Assembly: GCA_023416135.1 (NCBI GenBank)
Contig: JAEZIF010000462.1
Location: forward strand, 1 to 25,713
DNA from: Pseudomonadota bacterium
GTDB lineage: Bacteria; Pseudomonadota; Alphaproteobacteria; Reyranellales; Reyranellaceae
DNA: 25,713 nucleotides
Direction of reading: 5' to 3'
Shown: positions 7,771 to 15,158 of the stretch, piece by piece
Position numbering within the stretch: position 1 is the first letter of the stretch
Layout of the letters: each line of letters begins with the position of its first letter
The notes under the pieces: model-generated
What the model was told of the DNA's origin: nothing
What the model saw: the letters and a program-made list of their open reading frames with translations, nothing else
Databases searched by the model: none
Made by a program: the position numbers and the translations under genes

Positions 7771-8373
7771 CTACGCGGCCTTCTTGTTCTGCTGGCCGGG
7801 ATGCTCGCCCGCGATCTTGAGGAAGTTCTCCAGGATCTTGTGGCCGTGCTCCGAGGCAATGCTCTCGGGATGGAACTGCACGCCGTGGATGGGCAGCGAT
7901 TTGTGGCGCAGGCCCATGATGATCTCGCCAGTCTCCGCAGTGACTTCGAGGTCTTTCGGGAAGCCGGCGCGATCGACGACGAGCGAGTGATAGCGCGTCG
8001 CATTGAAAGGCGACGGCACGTCCTCGAACACGCTCTGGTTCGTATGCTCGATGCCCGACAGCTTGCCGTGCATGGGCGAGGGCGCCCTCACTACCTTGCC
8101 GCCGAACACCTGGCCGATCGCCTGGTGGCCGAGGCAGACGCCGAGCAGCGGCATCTGCGCCTTGGCCGCCGCCTTGATCAGGTCCATGCAGATGCCGGCT
8201 TCGTTGGGCGTGCACGGGCCGGGCGAGAGCACGATGCCTGCAGGTTTCAGCGCCATCGCCTCATCGACCGTTATCTGGTCGTTGCGATGGACGACACAGC
8301 GCGCGCCCAGATCACCCAGGAAGTGGACGAGGTTATAGGTGAAACTGTCGTAGTTATCGATCAACAGAAGCAC
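7771..8373 (-). CDS. trpG: Anthranilate/aminodeoxychorismate synthase glutaminase subunit (TrpG/PabA)
   Basis: This 200-residue class I glutamine amidotransferase starts with the family pattern LLLIDNYDSFTYNLVH. The catalytic triad is visible as Cys80 (LLGVCLGHQAIG), His168 and Glu170 (GVQFHPES). It releases ammonia from glutamine for a chorismate-using synthase, either TrpE (tryptophan) or PabB (folate); many bacteria use one protein for both. No trpE, pabB, trpD or trpC is in the window, so the gene is isolated and its partner must be elsewhere. The start is GTG at 8373, preceded on its strand by GGGGGGCCACC. That G-run lies in the 3' arm of a palindrome (8377-8410), which also contains a TATAAT. 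The symbol trpG rather than pabA is a convention here. Confidence 0.9.
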   Translation of the reverse strand: MLLLIDNYDSFTYNLVHFLGDLGARCVVHRNDQITVDEAMALKPAGIVLSPGPCTPNEAGICMDLIKAAAKAQMPLLGVCLGHQAIGQVFGGKVVRAPSPMHGKLSGIEHTNQSVFEDVPSPFNATRYHSLVVDRAGFPKDLEVTAETGEIIMGLRHKSLPIHGVQFHPESIASEHGHKILENFLKIAGEHPGQQNKKAA

Positions 8374-8376
8374 GGT

Positions 8377-8410
8377 GGCCCCCCAATTGCTGGCAGCAAT
8401 TATAGGGGCC
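8377..8410 (-). promoter_or_regulatory. Palindrome overlapping the trpG ribosome site and a TATAAT box
   Basis: AATTGCT (8385-8391) and AGCAATT (8395-8401) form a perfect inverted repeat around GGC. Outside it, GGCCCC (8377-8382) pairs with GGGGCC (8405-8410). On the minus strand the distal arm is GGCCCC, followed by TATAAT (8404-8399), and the proximal arm is the G-run 4-9 bases before the trpG GTG. It can be read as an operator, as a consensus -10 box (no convincing -35 at 16-18 bases), or as an RNA hairpin hiding the ribosome site. If the TATAAT were the promoter, transcription would start inside the palindrome and the full RNA hairpin could not form. The symmetry is seen; the role is inferred. 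Confidence 0.45.
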
Positions 8411-8514
8411 GAGTGCCAGAGCTGCGACTCCCATTCTTCATCGCAAGTGTCGATAGAGTCTCGTGCAAGGAGGCGATCGAGGCGCTACGGTACAGCACGC
8501 TACAGGGGAGAATC

Positions 8515-9654
8515 GTGCCGGATACGACGCAGGCTGCCAGGCTGCTCGAGCAGCAAGTGGCCGTACTCGAGATGATCGTGCGCGACGCGCCGCTCGACGA
8601 CGTGCTGGCGAAGATCTGCCGCCTGGCCGAGGCGTTCGTGCCCGGCAGCATGGCGGGTGTCACTGTCCTCGACCGTGGCGGCATGACCTTCGAGCATTGC
8701 GTGATGCCGGAAGCTCCGACCTTTGCCTCGGGCATTCCCGGCGTCGAGGTCGGGCCGCCGCACGCCGGCACCTGTGCGGCCGCGGTTTTCGGTGGAGCAC
8801 CGATCTCGAGCAGCGATGTCGAGAACGACGAGCGGTTCGACCCCCTGTGGCGCAAGCTCAACACCGACCACGGCGTTCGCGCCATTCGCTCCCGGCCGGT
8901 GTGCTCGGCAGACGGGCGTGCGCTCGGCAGCTTCTTCATTGCATTCAAGGACGCAGCCCCCGACCCGTGGCCCGAGGAGATCGAGGCGATCGGCGCCAGG
9001 CTTTCGGGTTTTGTCCTGGAACGGCACCGTGCGGCGGAACGCCAGAAGTTGATTGTCGGCGAGATGCAGCATCGTCTGAAGAACCTGTTCGCCGCGGTGC
9101 TGTCGATCGCCTCGCAGACCTCGCAAGGCGGAGTCACCAATGCGGAATTCCTGAAGGCCTTCGAGGGCCGCATCCTGGCGCTCGCCAACGCGCATGACCT
9201 GCTGACGCGCGACGAATCGGCCGATCTCGCCGACCTTACGCGCCGCATCGTGGGGCCGTTCGCGGCAGACGAGGCCGTCGAGATCACGGGCCAGCCGTTC
9301 AAGGTGGCGGCCTCGGCTGTGGTGCCGTTCAGCCTGGTGCTGCACGAACTCGCCACCAACGCCGCCAAGTACGGAGCGCTTTCGAGCAGCGAGGGTAGGA
9401 CGCGCGTGTCGTGGAAGTCCTATCGCGGCGAGAACGGCGAGCGGCGTTTCAAATTCAAATGGGAGGAGATGGGCGGCCCACGCGTCGCACCCCCTATGCG
9501 CAGCGGCTTCGGCACGCTACTGATGAAGCGCGCCTTCGCCGACGTCGAGGGACAGTCGCGGATGGTCCATGCGCCCGAGGGCCTGCGCTTCCGCATCGAT
9601 GCGCCGATGAGCGGCCGCCTCGGCCGCCTGCATGAGACCTCGAAAACTTCGTAG
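8515..9654 (+). CDS. GAF-domain HWE-family sensor histidine kinase
   Basis: This 379-residue soluble sensor kinase has a GAF-like sensory domain at about residues 20-170 (including HAGTCAAAVFGGAPISSSDV and IRSRPVCSADGRALGSFFI), then an HWE-type kinase core. His186 in GEMQHRLKNLFAAV is the phospho-acceptor, HELATNAAKYGALS (277-290) is the N-box, and Trp316-Glu317-Glu318 followed by GGP supplies the W-x-E that names the family. There is no transmembrane segment, so it acts in the cytosol on an unknown signal. The frame is open far upstream, but that part is antisense to trpG. I used GTG 8515, which has AGGGGA 5 bases before it. No response regulator is adjacent, as is common for HWE kinases. 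Confidence 0.85.
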   Translation: MPDTTQAARLLEQQVAVLEMIVRDAPLDDVLAKICRLAEAFVPGSMAGVTVLDRGGMTFEHCVMPEAPTFASGIPGVEVGPPHAGTCAAAVFGGAPISSSDVENDERFDPLWRKLNTDHGVRAIRSRPVCSADGRALGSFFIAFKDAAPDPWPEEIEAIGARLSGFVLERHRAAERQKLIVGEMQHRLKNLFAAVLSIASQTSQGGVTNAEFLKAFEGRILALANAHDLLTRDESADLADLTRRIVGPFAADEAVEITGQPFKVAASAVVPFSLVLHELATNAAKYGALSSSEGRTRVSWKSYRGENGERRFKFKWEEMGGPRVAPPMRSGFGTLLMKRAFADVEGQSRMVHAPEGLRFRIDAPMSGRLGRLHETSKTS

Positions 9655-9711
9655 CCGCATCGCCGCACAATTACGCTAATGTGACGGCCGCAAGACAACG
9701 AAGAAACGAAA

Positions 9712-10596
9712 TTGGTCGTCGAACCCCTCATCGTCGGGCTGCTGCTGCTCGCGGGCCTGATGCACGCTTCATGGAATGCGTTGCTGAAGTCCGACACGTC
9801 GGACCGTCTGACGACCTTCGGCGTGATCATGACCACCGGCACCGTGATGGGCCTGGTCGCCGTGCCGTTCCTGCCGGCGATCGAGCCGGCCGCGTGGAAG
9901 TACCTGGCCTCGTCAGTGGCGATCCACGTCCTCTATTACGTGTTTCTGCTGAAAGCCTATTCGTACGGCGACCTCAGCCATACTTATCCGATCGCCCGTG
10001 GACTGGGGCCGCTGCTGGTGGCGCTGGTGTCCGGCCGCTTCATCGGCGAACACCTGCGGGCGCAGGACATTTTCGGCGTCGTGCTGTTGAGTTGCGGCCT
10101 GATCGCGCTCGCCATGCCGCTCAGGTCGGCCGTCCCGCGCCCGGGCGGGCGGCATGGGCTCGCCACGCTCTTCGCGGTGCTGACCGGCATCACGATTGCG
10201 GGCTACATCATCGCCGATGGTTTGGGCGTGCGCGCCGCCGGCCCGACCTTCGAGCACCGCCTGTCCTACATCGCCTGGCTGTGCATCATCGAGGGGCCGT
10301 GGTTGCTGGTGCTGGCGGTGGCGCGTCGGCCGGACACCGTATGGGCACATCTGCGGATGAAGTGGCGGCGCGGCGTGATCGGCGGCCTGATTGCCAATAC
10401 GGGCTACGGCATTGCGATCTATGCGCTGGTGCTGGGCCCGATGGCGCATGTCGCGGCCCTGCGCGAGACCTCGGTGCTGTTCGGCGCGCTGATGGGCACG
10501 CTGCTACTGGGTGAGCCGTTCGGCGCGCGGCGCGTGGCAGCGGCTGCAGTGATCGTGGTCGGCTTGGTGTTGATGAACGGCCCGCAGGTCATTTGA
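9712..10596 (+). CDS. EamA/DMT-superfamily transporter
   Basis: This 294-residue integral inner-membrane protein looks like ten hydrophobic helices made of two EamA repeats (about residues 5-140 and 155-290). Landmarks are LMHASWNALLKS in the first helix, YSYGDLSHTYPIARGLGPLLVAL closing the first repeat, and LRETSVLFGALMGTLLLGEPFG in the second. This is the usual drug/metabolite transporter pattern for export of small metabolites or amino acids; the substrate is unknown. An in-frame stop at 9682-9684 limits the start. TTG 9712 keeps the whole first helix and is preferred, whereas the first ATG (9760) would cut it. The 3' end overlaps the convergent membrane-protein gene by 8 bases. Confidence 0.85.
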   Translation: MVVEPLIVGLLLLAGLMHASWNALLKSDTSDRLTTFGVIMTTGTVMGLVAVPFLPAIEPAAWKYLASSVAIHVLYYVFLLKAYSYGDLSHTYPIARGLGPLLVALVSGRFIGEHLRAQDIFGVVLLSCGLIALAMPLRSAVPRPGGRHGLATLFAVLTGITIAGYIIADGLGVRAAGPTFEHRLSYIAWLCIIEGPWLLVLAVARRPDTVWAHLRMKWRRGVIGGLIANTGYGIAIYALVLGPMAHVAALRETSVLFGALMGTLLLGEPFGARRVAAAAVIVVGLVLMNGPQVI

Positions 10597-11140
10597 GCGG
10601 ACGCAATACGACTTCCAGCCGGGCCAGGCGATCGAACAGCTGATAGCGGCTGTAGATCGGCCACCAGCCGTACAGGATGATTTCGAGCGGTCCCCACATG
10701 GCGACCCAGCCGACGATCAGCAATCCCTCGGCCACGATGTGCGCTGCCGCCGAGTTGGAAGCGAATAAGATGCTGCGCGCGAGCAGGCAGCCGGCGAGGA
10801 ATGTGACGCCAATCAGCAACGCCGTGCGTCCGCGCTGCCACGTGCTGCGCAACAACCGCCGCTCGCTGTCGCGGCGAAGCGCGAAGTGATGACGAATGGA
10901 CGCGGGGATCTGCTCGGCCTCAGGTCGCGCCAGCTCTTCGGCGGGTAGCATGACCACCAGCCGGATGGGGCGTTTGCCGGCATCCTCGGCCGAGCCCACG
11001 ATGTACTCGTCGGCTGCGGCGTCCAGTTCCTTCTCCTGAAAGGGAGAGGGGTCGAGCCAATTGTACAGTCGCGGAATGCGATCGAGACGCAACTGTACTG
11101 CGACGGTCTCGACCTTGTCCGGATCGCGATTCGCTGCCAT
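10589..11140 (-). CDS. Small two-helix membrane protein of unknown function
   Basis: This 183-residue protein has a soluble N-terminal half (VETVAVQLRLDRIPRLYNWLDPSPFQEKELD, then EEYIVG-like ADEYIVGSAEDA and the strand IRLVVMLPAEELA). Two hydrophobic segments follow at about 106-126 and 134-158, and then a basic tail. The LYNWLDPSPFQEKELD and WGPLEIILYGWWPI patterns recall an uncharacterised protein family I have seen in several proteobacteria, but I cannot name a function. The short loop between the helices places both ends on the cytosolic side by the positive-inside rule, which is an inference. It is divergent from the acyl-CoA synthetase/GNAT gene with only 34 bases between the start codons, so the promoters must overlap or lie within the coding sequences. 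Confidence 0.7.
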   Translation of the reverse strand: MAANRDPDKVETVAVQLRLDRIPRLYNWLDPSPFQEKELDAAADEYIVGSAEDAGKRPIRLVVMLPAEELARPEAEQIPASIRHHFALRRDSERRLLRSTWQRGRTALLIGVTFLAGCLLARSILFASNSAAAHIVAEGLLIVGWVAMWGPLEIILYGWWPIYSRYQLFDRLARLEVVLRPLK

Positions 11141-11174
11141 GGCTGTGCCTCGATTGTCGGCACGGGACCAAACG

Positions 11175-13850
11175 ATGTCCACCCGCAACCTCGACAAGAT
11201 GATGTCGCCGCGCTCGGTCGTGGCAATCGGCGCGAGCGCGCGACGGGGCTCGCTCGGCGAAGCCGTAACGCGCAATCTTCTGGCCGGCAACTTCCAGGGT
11301 GACATCAACCTGGTCAACATCAAGGGCGGTGACATCGCAGGCCGCCCAGTACTGAAGAGCTTGGCCGAGCTGAAGCAGCCAGCCGATCTCGCCGTCATCA
11401 TGACGCCGCCGGAGACCGTCCCGCGCCTGGTGCTGGAGTTGGGCGAGCGAGGCACGCGCGTCGCCGTCGTCATCACCGCCGGACCCGGCGGCGTGAACGG
11501 CGGCGACGACAATACGCGTTGGCGCAAGCGCATCCTGCGCGCCGCTCAGCCGCATTTGCTTCGGATCGTGGGGCCGAACTGCATCGGCTATGCCGCCCCC
11601 CGGATCGGCCTCAACGCCAGCTTCGGGCCGACGCAGCTGAAGGGCGGCCGCATCGCCGCCGTGGCGCAGTCGGGCGCGGTGCTGGCCGGGCTCGCCGACT
11701 GGGGTACCGCGCAGGACATCGGCTTCTCGCACCTGATCTCCATGGGCGACATGAGCGACGTCGATTTCGGCGACGTTCTCGACATGCTGTCGCGCGACTA
11801 CGACACGCGCGCCGTGTTGATGTATGTCGAGGGCATTACCCAGGCGCGCAAGTTCATGTCGGCCGCGCGCAGCGTCGCCCGCGTGAAGCCGGTGATCGTG
11901 CTGAAGGCGGGGCGCCATGCGGCGGCGGCCAAGGCCGCGGCCTCGCATACCGGGGCCATGGCGGGTTCCGCCGCGGTCTATGACGCAGCCTTCGCGCGCG
12001 CCGGCCTGGTGCGCGTGGATGGCCTGGGAGAGCTGTTCGACGCCGCCGAGACGCTGGGCCATGGCGCCGCGCCGCGCAACGAGCGGCTGGCCATCCTGAC
12101 CAACGGCGGCGGCACCGGCATCATCGCCACGGACCTGCTCATGGATGAAGGCGGCGAGCTCGCGTCGCTGTTGCCGCGCACGCTCGGCGTGCTCGACAAG
12201 GTCCTGCCGCGTGCCTGGTCGCACGGCAACCCGGTCGACATCGTGGGCGACGCCGACGGCCCGCGCTATGCGGCCGCGCTCGACGCCTTGGCCGACGATC
12301 GCGGCGTCGGCGCGGTGCTGGCGATGAACGTGCCGACGGCGCTCACTTCGTCGGTCGATGCAGCACGCGCTGTCGCCGGGGCGGCGGGTGCCAAGGTCGT
12401 TCCGGTGATCGGCTGCTGGATCGGTGGGCCGGAGGCGCAGGCCGGCCGCAACGTCCTGCACCAGGCCGGCATCCCGGCCTACGACACGCCCCTGCGCGCG
12501 GTGCGCGGCTTCATGCATATCGTGCAGTACCGTCGCGGCCAGCGTGCGCTCCAGCAGACGCCGCCCTCGGTGCCGCAGACCCGCTCCGACACCGCGCTCG
12601 TGCAGGCGATCGTGGCGGGCGCGCTGAAGCAGCGGCGCGGCGTCCTGAGCGAACCCGAGTCCAAGCGCGTGTTGGCGGCCTACGGCATTCCCGTGGTGCC
12701 GACCGAAGTCGTGCTCGACGGCGCCGAAGCGGTCGCGGCGGCCGTGCGCGTGGGTTTTCCCGTGGCGGTGAAGATCCTGTCGCGCGACATCACTCACAAG
12801 AGCGATGTCGGCGGCGTGGCGCTCGATCTGTCGTCCGGGCAGGCGGTGCTCGACGCGGTTCGCGACATGACCGGCAAGGCCCAGGTGCTGGCCAACAAGG
12901 CCAGGATCGACGGTTTCGTCGTGCAGCCCATGATCAAGCGGCCGCATGCCATCGAGCTGATTGTGGGCGCCGCGGAAGATCCGGTGTTCGGGCCGATCCT
13001 GATGGTGGGTCATGGTGGCGTCGCGGCCGAAGTGGTCGACGATCGCGCGCTGGCGCTGCCGCCACTCGACCCGGTGCTGGCCGAGGATGCGTTGAGCCGT
13101 ACCCGGGTCGACCGCCTTCTGCGCGGCTACCGCGATCGGTCGCCGGCCAATCGCGGCGCGGTGTGCGATGTCATGATCCGCCTCTCCGAGCTCATCGCCG
13201 ACGTCGACGAGATCGCCGAGCTCGACATCAATCCGTTGCTCGCGGATGAGGAGGGGGTGATCGCGCTCGATGCCCGCATCGTCGTGCGTCCGCCGGAGGC
13301 ACAGGAGCGGGCCGCACGCTTCGCCATAAAGCCCTATCCGGTCGAACTCGAGACCGAGACCGTCGATCGTGACGGCAACAAGCTCTTCATCCGCCCGATC
13401 CGGCCCGACGATGAGCCGCTGATCCACGCTTTCTCGCGCCGGCTGACGCCCGAGGATATCCGTTTGCGTTTCTTCGGACCCATCCGCGAGCTCAGCCACG
13501 AACTGGCGGCGCGCCTGACGCAGATCGACTACGATCGCGAGATGGCTTTCCTGCTGCTCGACGGCGAGGAGCTTCTGGGAGTGGGCCGGCTCGCCGCCGA
13601 TCCCGGCTTCGAGCAGGCAGAGTTCGCGCTGGTCGTGGCTTCCGACCGCCAAGGCCATGGCTACGGCACGCTACTGCTCAACCACGTGCTGCACTACGCC
13701 AAGGTCCGCGGCATCAAGCGGGTCATCGGCCATGTGCTGCGCGAGAACCACAAGATGCTCGATCTTACCAAGCGCATGGGCTTCGAGCGCGAGAGCGGAC
13801 GATTTGGCGAGCCCGATATCCGCGTCGTGAAGCCGATGGCCTCGGCGTAG
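11175..13850 (+). CDS. NDP-forming acyl-CoA synthetase fused to GNAT acetyltransferase (Pat-like)
   Basis: This 891-residue protein has the layout of Pat/YfiQ lysine acetyltransferases. A CoA-binding Rossmann domain occupies about 8-135 (SVVAIGASARRGSLGEAV). Succinyl-CoA synthetase-like domains follow at about 150-460, with the phospho-histidine motif SHTGAMAG (His258). Next is an ATP-grasp domain at about 483-705 (FPVAVKILSRDITHKSDVGG and IAELDINPLLAD). A C-terminal GNAT domain at about 735-891 carries the acetyl-CoA loop RQGHGYGTLL. Pat enzymes acetylate and silence acyl-CoA synthetases such as Acs. Salmonella Pat is described as lacking the active histidine of the ligase half; here it is kept, so this protein might also make acyl-CoA. 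The ATG at 11175 fits the first domain edge, although no strong ribosome site precedes it. Confidence 0.88.
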   Translation: MSTRNLDKMMSPRSVVAIGASARRGSLGEAVTRNLLAGNFQGDINLVNIKGGDIAGRPVLKSLAELKQPADLAVIMTPPETVPRLVLELGERGTRVAVVITAGPGGVNGGDDNTRWRKRILRAAQPHLLRIVGPNCIGYAAPRIGLNASFGPTQLKGGRIAAVAQSGAVLAGLADWGTAQDIGFSHLISMGDMSDVDFGDVLDMLSRDYDTRAVLMYVEGITQARKFMSAARSVARVKPVIVLKAGRHAAAAKAAASHTGAMAGSAAVYDAAFARAGLVRVDGLGELFDAAETLGHGAAPRNERLAILTNGGGTGIIATDLLMDEGGELASLLPRTLGVLDKVLPRAWSHGNPVDIVGDADGPRYAAALDALADDRGVGAVLAMNVPTALTSSVDAARAVAGAAGAKVVPVIGCWIGGPEAQAGRNVLHQAGIPAYDTPLRAVRGFMHIVQYRRGQRALQQTPPSVPQTRSDTALVQAIVAGALKQRRGVLSEPESKRVLAAYGIPVVPTEVVLDGAEAVAAAVRVGFPVAVKILSRDITHKSDVGGVALDLSSGQAVLDAVRDMTGKAQVLANKARIDGFVVQPMIKRPHAIELIVGAAEDPVFGPILMVGHGGVAAEVVDDRALALPPLDPVLAEDALSRTRVDRLLRGYRDRSPANRGAVCDVMIRLSELIADVDEIAELDINPLLADEEGVIALDARIVVRPPEAQERAARFAIKPYPVELETETVDRDGNKLFIRPIRPDDEPLIHAFSRRLTPEDIRLRFFGPIRELSHELAARLTQIDYDREMAFLLLDGEELLGVGRLAADPGFEQAEFALVVASDRQGHGYGTLLLNHVLHYAKVRGIKRVIGHVLRENHKMLDLTKRMGFERESGRFGEPDIRVVKPMASA

Positions 13851-13925
13851 CCAATGCTTTATCCGCTGGCGTATACTGAGGCAGAATAATGGCGACAGGC
13901 CAAGGCTTTAGAACTGACTGCTCAG

Positions 13926-15059
13926 ATGGCGTCTAGGAAGAACAGAAGTAGGAAGGCGAACAGAAAGAGTCCGCAATTGCCGCCCGGCCTCGGCGAGCGC
14001 CTCCGGCAGCGGTTCGATGGGCTGTCTGCCTGGCTCTACGCCCGCCGTTGGGTCGGCATCGTGGCCGGGGCGCTGCTGCTGTTCGGCACCAGCCTGGTCT
14101 GCGGCTACTGGCTGGCAGAGCGCCTGGGCGCCGGCGATGGCGACCGCGTGGTGCGCGACACGCTGGACGACATGAAGCGCGGCTCCACGGCTGGACCTGG
14201 GACCGTGCCGAAGTACGCTCGCATCGAGGACTTGCCCGACCTGCCCAAGTACACCGAAGTCGAGCCGGGTCAGTCGCGGCCGACTTTGGAGGAGAAGCCG
14301 CGGGCCAAGGTACAGCTTGCCGCCGCGGCATCGAGTGCGGAGACGTGGCGCAGGAACGCCGTGCCGTTCCGCGACCTCAACAGCAAGCCGCTGGTTGCGG
14401 TCGTGATCGACGATGTCGGCCTGGATCGCCCGCGGTCGAAGCGGGCCTGGGAGCTGCCGGGACCGCTCACCCTTTCGTTCCTGCCTTATGCCAAGGACCT
14501 GCGCGAGCAGGCGAAGGTGGCGCGAGGGAAGGGGCACGAACTGATGTTGCACCTGCCGATGGAGCCCAACGGGCGCAATGATCCCGGACCCAATGCGCTC
14601 CTGGTCTCGTTGAACGATACCGAGCTGCGTCAGCGCACCAACGCCGCCCTCGACAGTTTCGACGGCTTCGCCGGCGTCAACAACCACATGGGCAGCCGTT
14701 TCACCGCCTTCAGGCCGGGCATGGAAACCGTGCTGCGCCAGCTCAAGGGCCGCGGCCTGATGTTCCTCGATTCGCGGACCAGCGCGCAGTCGGTGGGCGA
14801 CCAGCTCGCCCACGAAATGGGAGTGCCGTCCATCGTGCGCCACGTCTTCCTCGATGACGAGGAGACGCTGGATGCCGTTCGCAAGAAGCTCGCCGAGGCC
14901 GAGGCGATAGCCCGCCGCCAGGGTTTCGTCGTGGTGATCGGCCATCCTCACGAAGCGACCCTGCAGGCACTCGGCGAATGGTTGCCCGGTGTTCAAGGCA
15001 AGGGGCTGGCGCTCGCACCGGCCACAGCCGTGCTGCGAAAGAGGTATGGATGGGACTGA
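13926..15059 (+). CDS. Divergent polysaccharide deacetylase family protein (YibQ-like)
   Basis: This 377-residue protein has a very basic cytosolic N-terminus (about 1-40, rich in Arg and Lys), one membrane helix at about 42-64 (VGIVAGALLLFGTSLVCGYW), a disordered linker to about 150, and a periplasmic NodB-like barrel. Conserved pieces are VAVVIDDVGLD, ELMLHLPMEPNG, GVNNHMGSRFTA, LMFLDSRTSA and a C-terminal GHPHEATLQAL, which match the divergent deacetylase (DUF610) family. The IDD and NHMGS motifs supply the likely metal-site residues. Cell-envelope glycan editing is probable, but no substrate is established here. There is no clear ribosome site before ATG 13926, and no better start is seen. 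A hairpin repeat starts 12 bases after the stop. Confidence 0.85.
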   Translation: MASRKNRSRKANRKSPQLPPGLGERLRQRFDGLSAWLYARRWVGIVAGALLLFGTSLVCGYWLAERLGAGDGDRVVRDTLDDMKRGSTAGPGTVPKYARIEDLPDLPKYTEVEPGQSRPTLEEKPRAKVQLAAAASSAETWRRNAVPFRDLNSKPLVAVVIDDVGLDRPRSKRAWELPGPLTLSFLPYAKDLREQAKVARGKGHELMLHLPMEPNGRNDPGPNALLVSLNDTELRQRTNAALDSFDGFAGVNNHMGSRFTAFRPGMETVLRQLKGRGLMFLDSRTSAQSVGDQLAHEMGVPSIVRHVFLDDEETLDAVRKKLAEAEAIARRQGFVVVIGHPHEATLQALGEWLPGVQGKGLALAPATAVLRKRYGWD

Positions 15060-15071
15060 TGTTTTTGGCGC

Positions 15072-15135
15072 CCTGAGCGTAGCGAAAGACCTCGTCGCCG
15101 CTAGAAACGGCACGAGATCCTTCGCTACGCTCAGG
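15072..15135. repeat. REP-like hairpin element
   Basis: Two 24-base arms, 15072-15095 and 15112-15135, are inverted copies starting with CCTGAGCGTAGCGAA. They pair at all but two positions (A/C and C/A when compared as DNA; one or both can wobble in RNA), around a 16-base loop. Translated on the minus strand it gives the SVAKDL...RSFATLR peptide that I recognise from intergenic repeats of high-GC alphaproteobacteria. It sits between the deacetylase gene and the ribosome site of the gamma-glutamyltransferase gene. A second, partial match with the same GAGCGTAGCGA core lies at 25676-25697. It is probably a dispersed REP/BIME-type element and may also stop transcription. Confidence 0.75.
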
Positions 15136-15158
15136 AAGACAATCGGGAGGAAATCAAA

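Noticed and set aside
8467..8473. AAGGAGG as the ribosome site of the sensor kinase
   Set aside because: No ATG, GTG or TTG in the kinase frame lies at a usable distance after it. GTG 8515 with AGGGGA is better.
7501..8514. N-terminal extension of the sensor kinase frame
   Set aside because: The frame is open from 7501, but it runs antisense to the Bug pseudogene and trpG. The GAF domain starts after GTG 8515, which has its own ribosome site.
10920..13658. A 912-codon open frame on the minus strand
   Set aside because: It lies antisense to the whole acyl-CoA synthetase/GNAT gene, has no recognisable domain, and is rich in His, Arg, Asp and Gly, as expected for the shadow of a high-GC gene.
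13873..13878. TATACT upstream of the deacetylase gene as a promoter
   Set aside because: The -10-like hexamer is close to consensus, but the bases 16-18 upstream do not resemble a -35 box.
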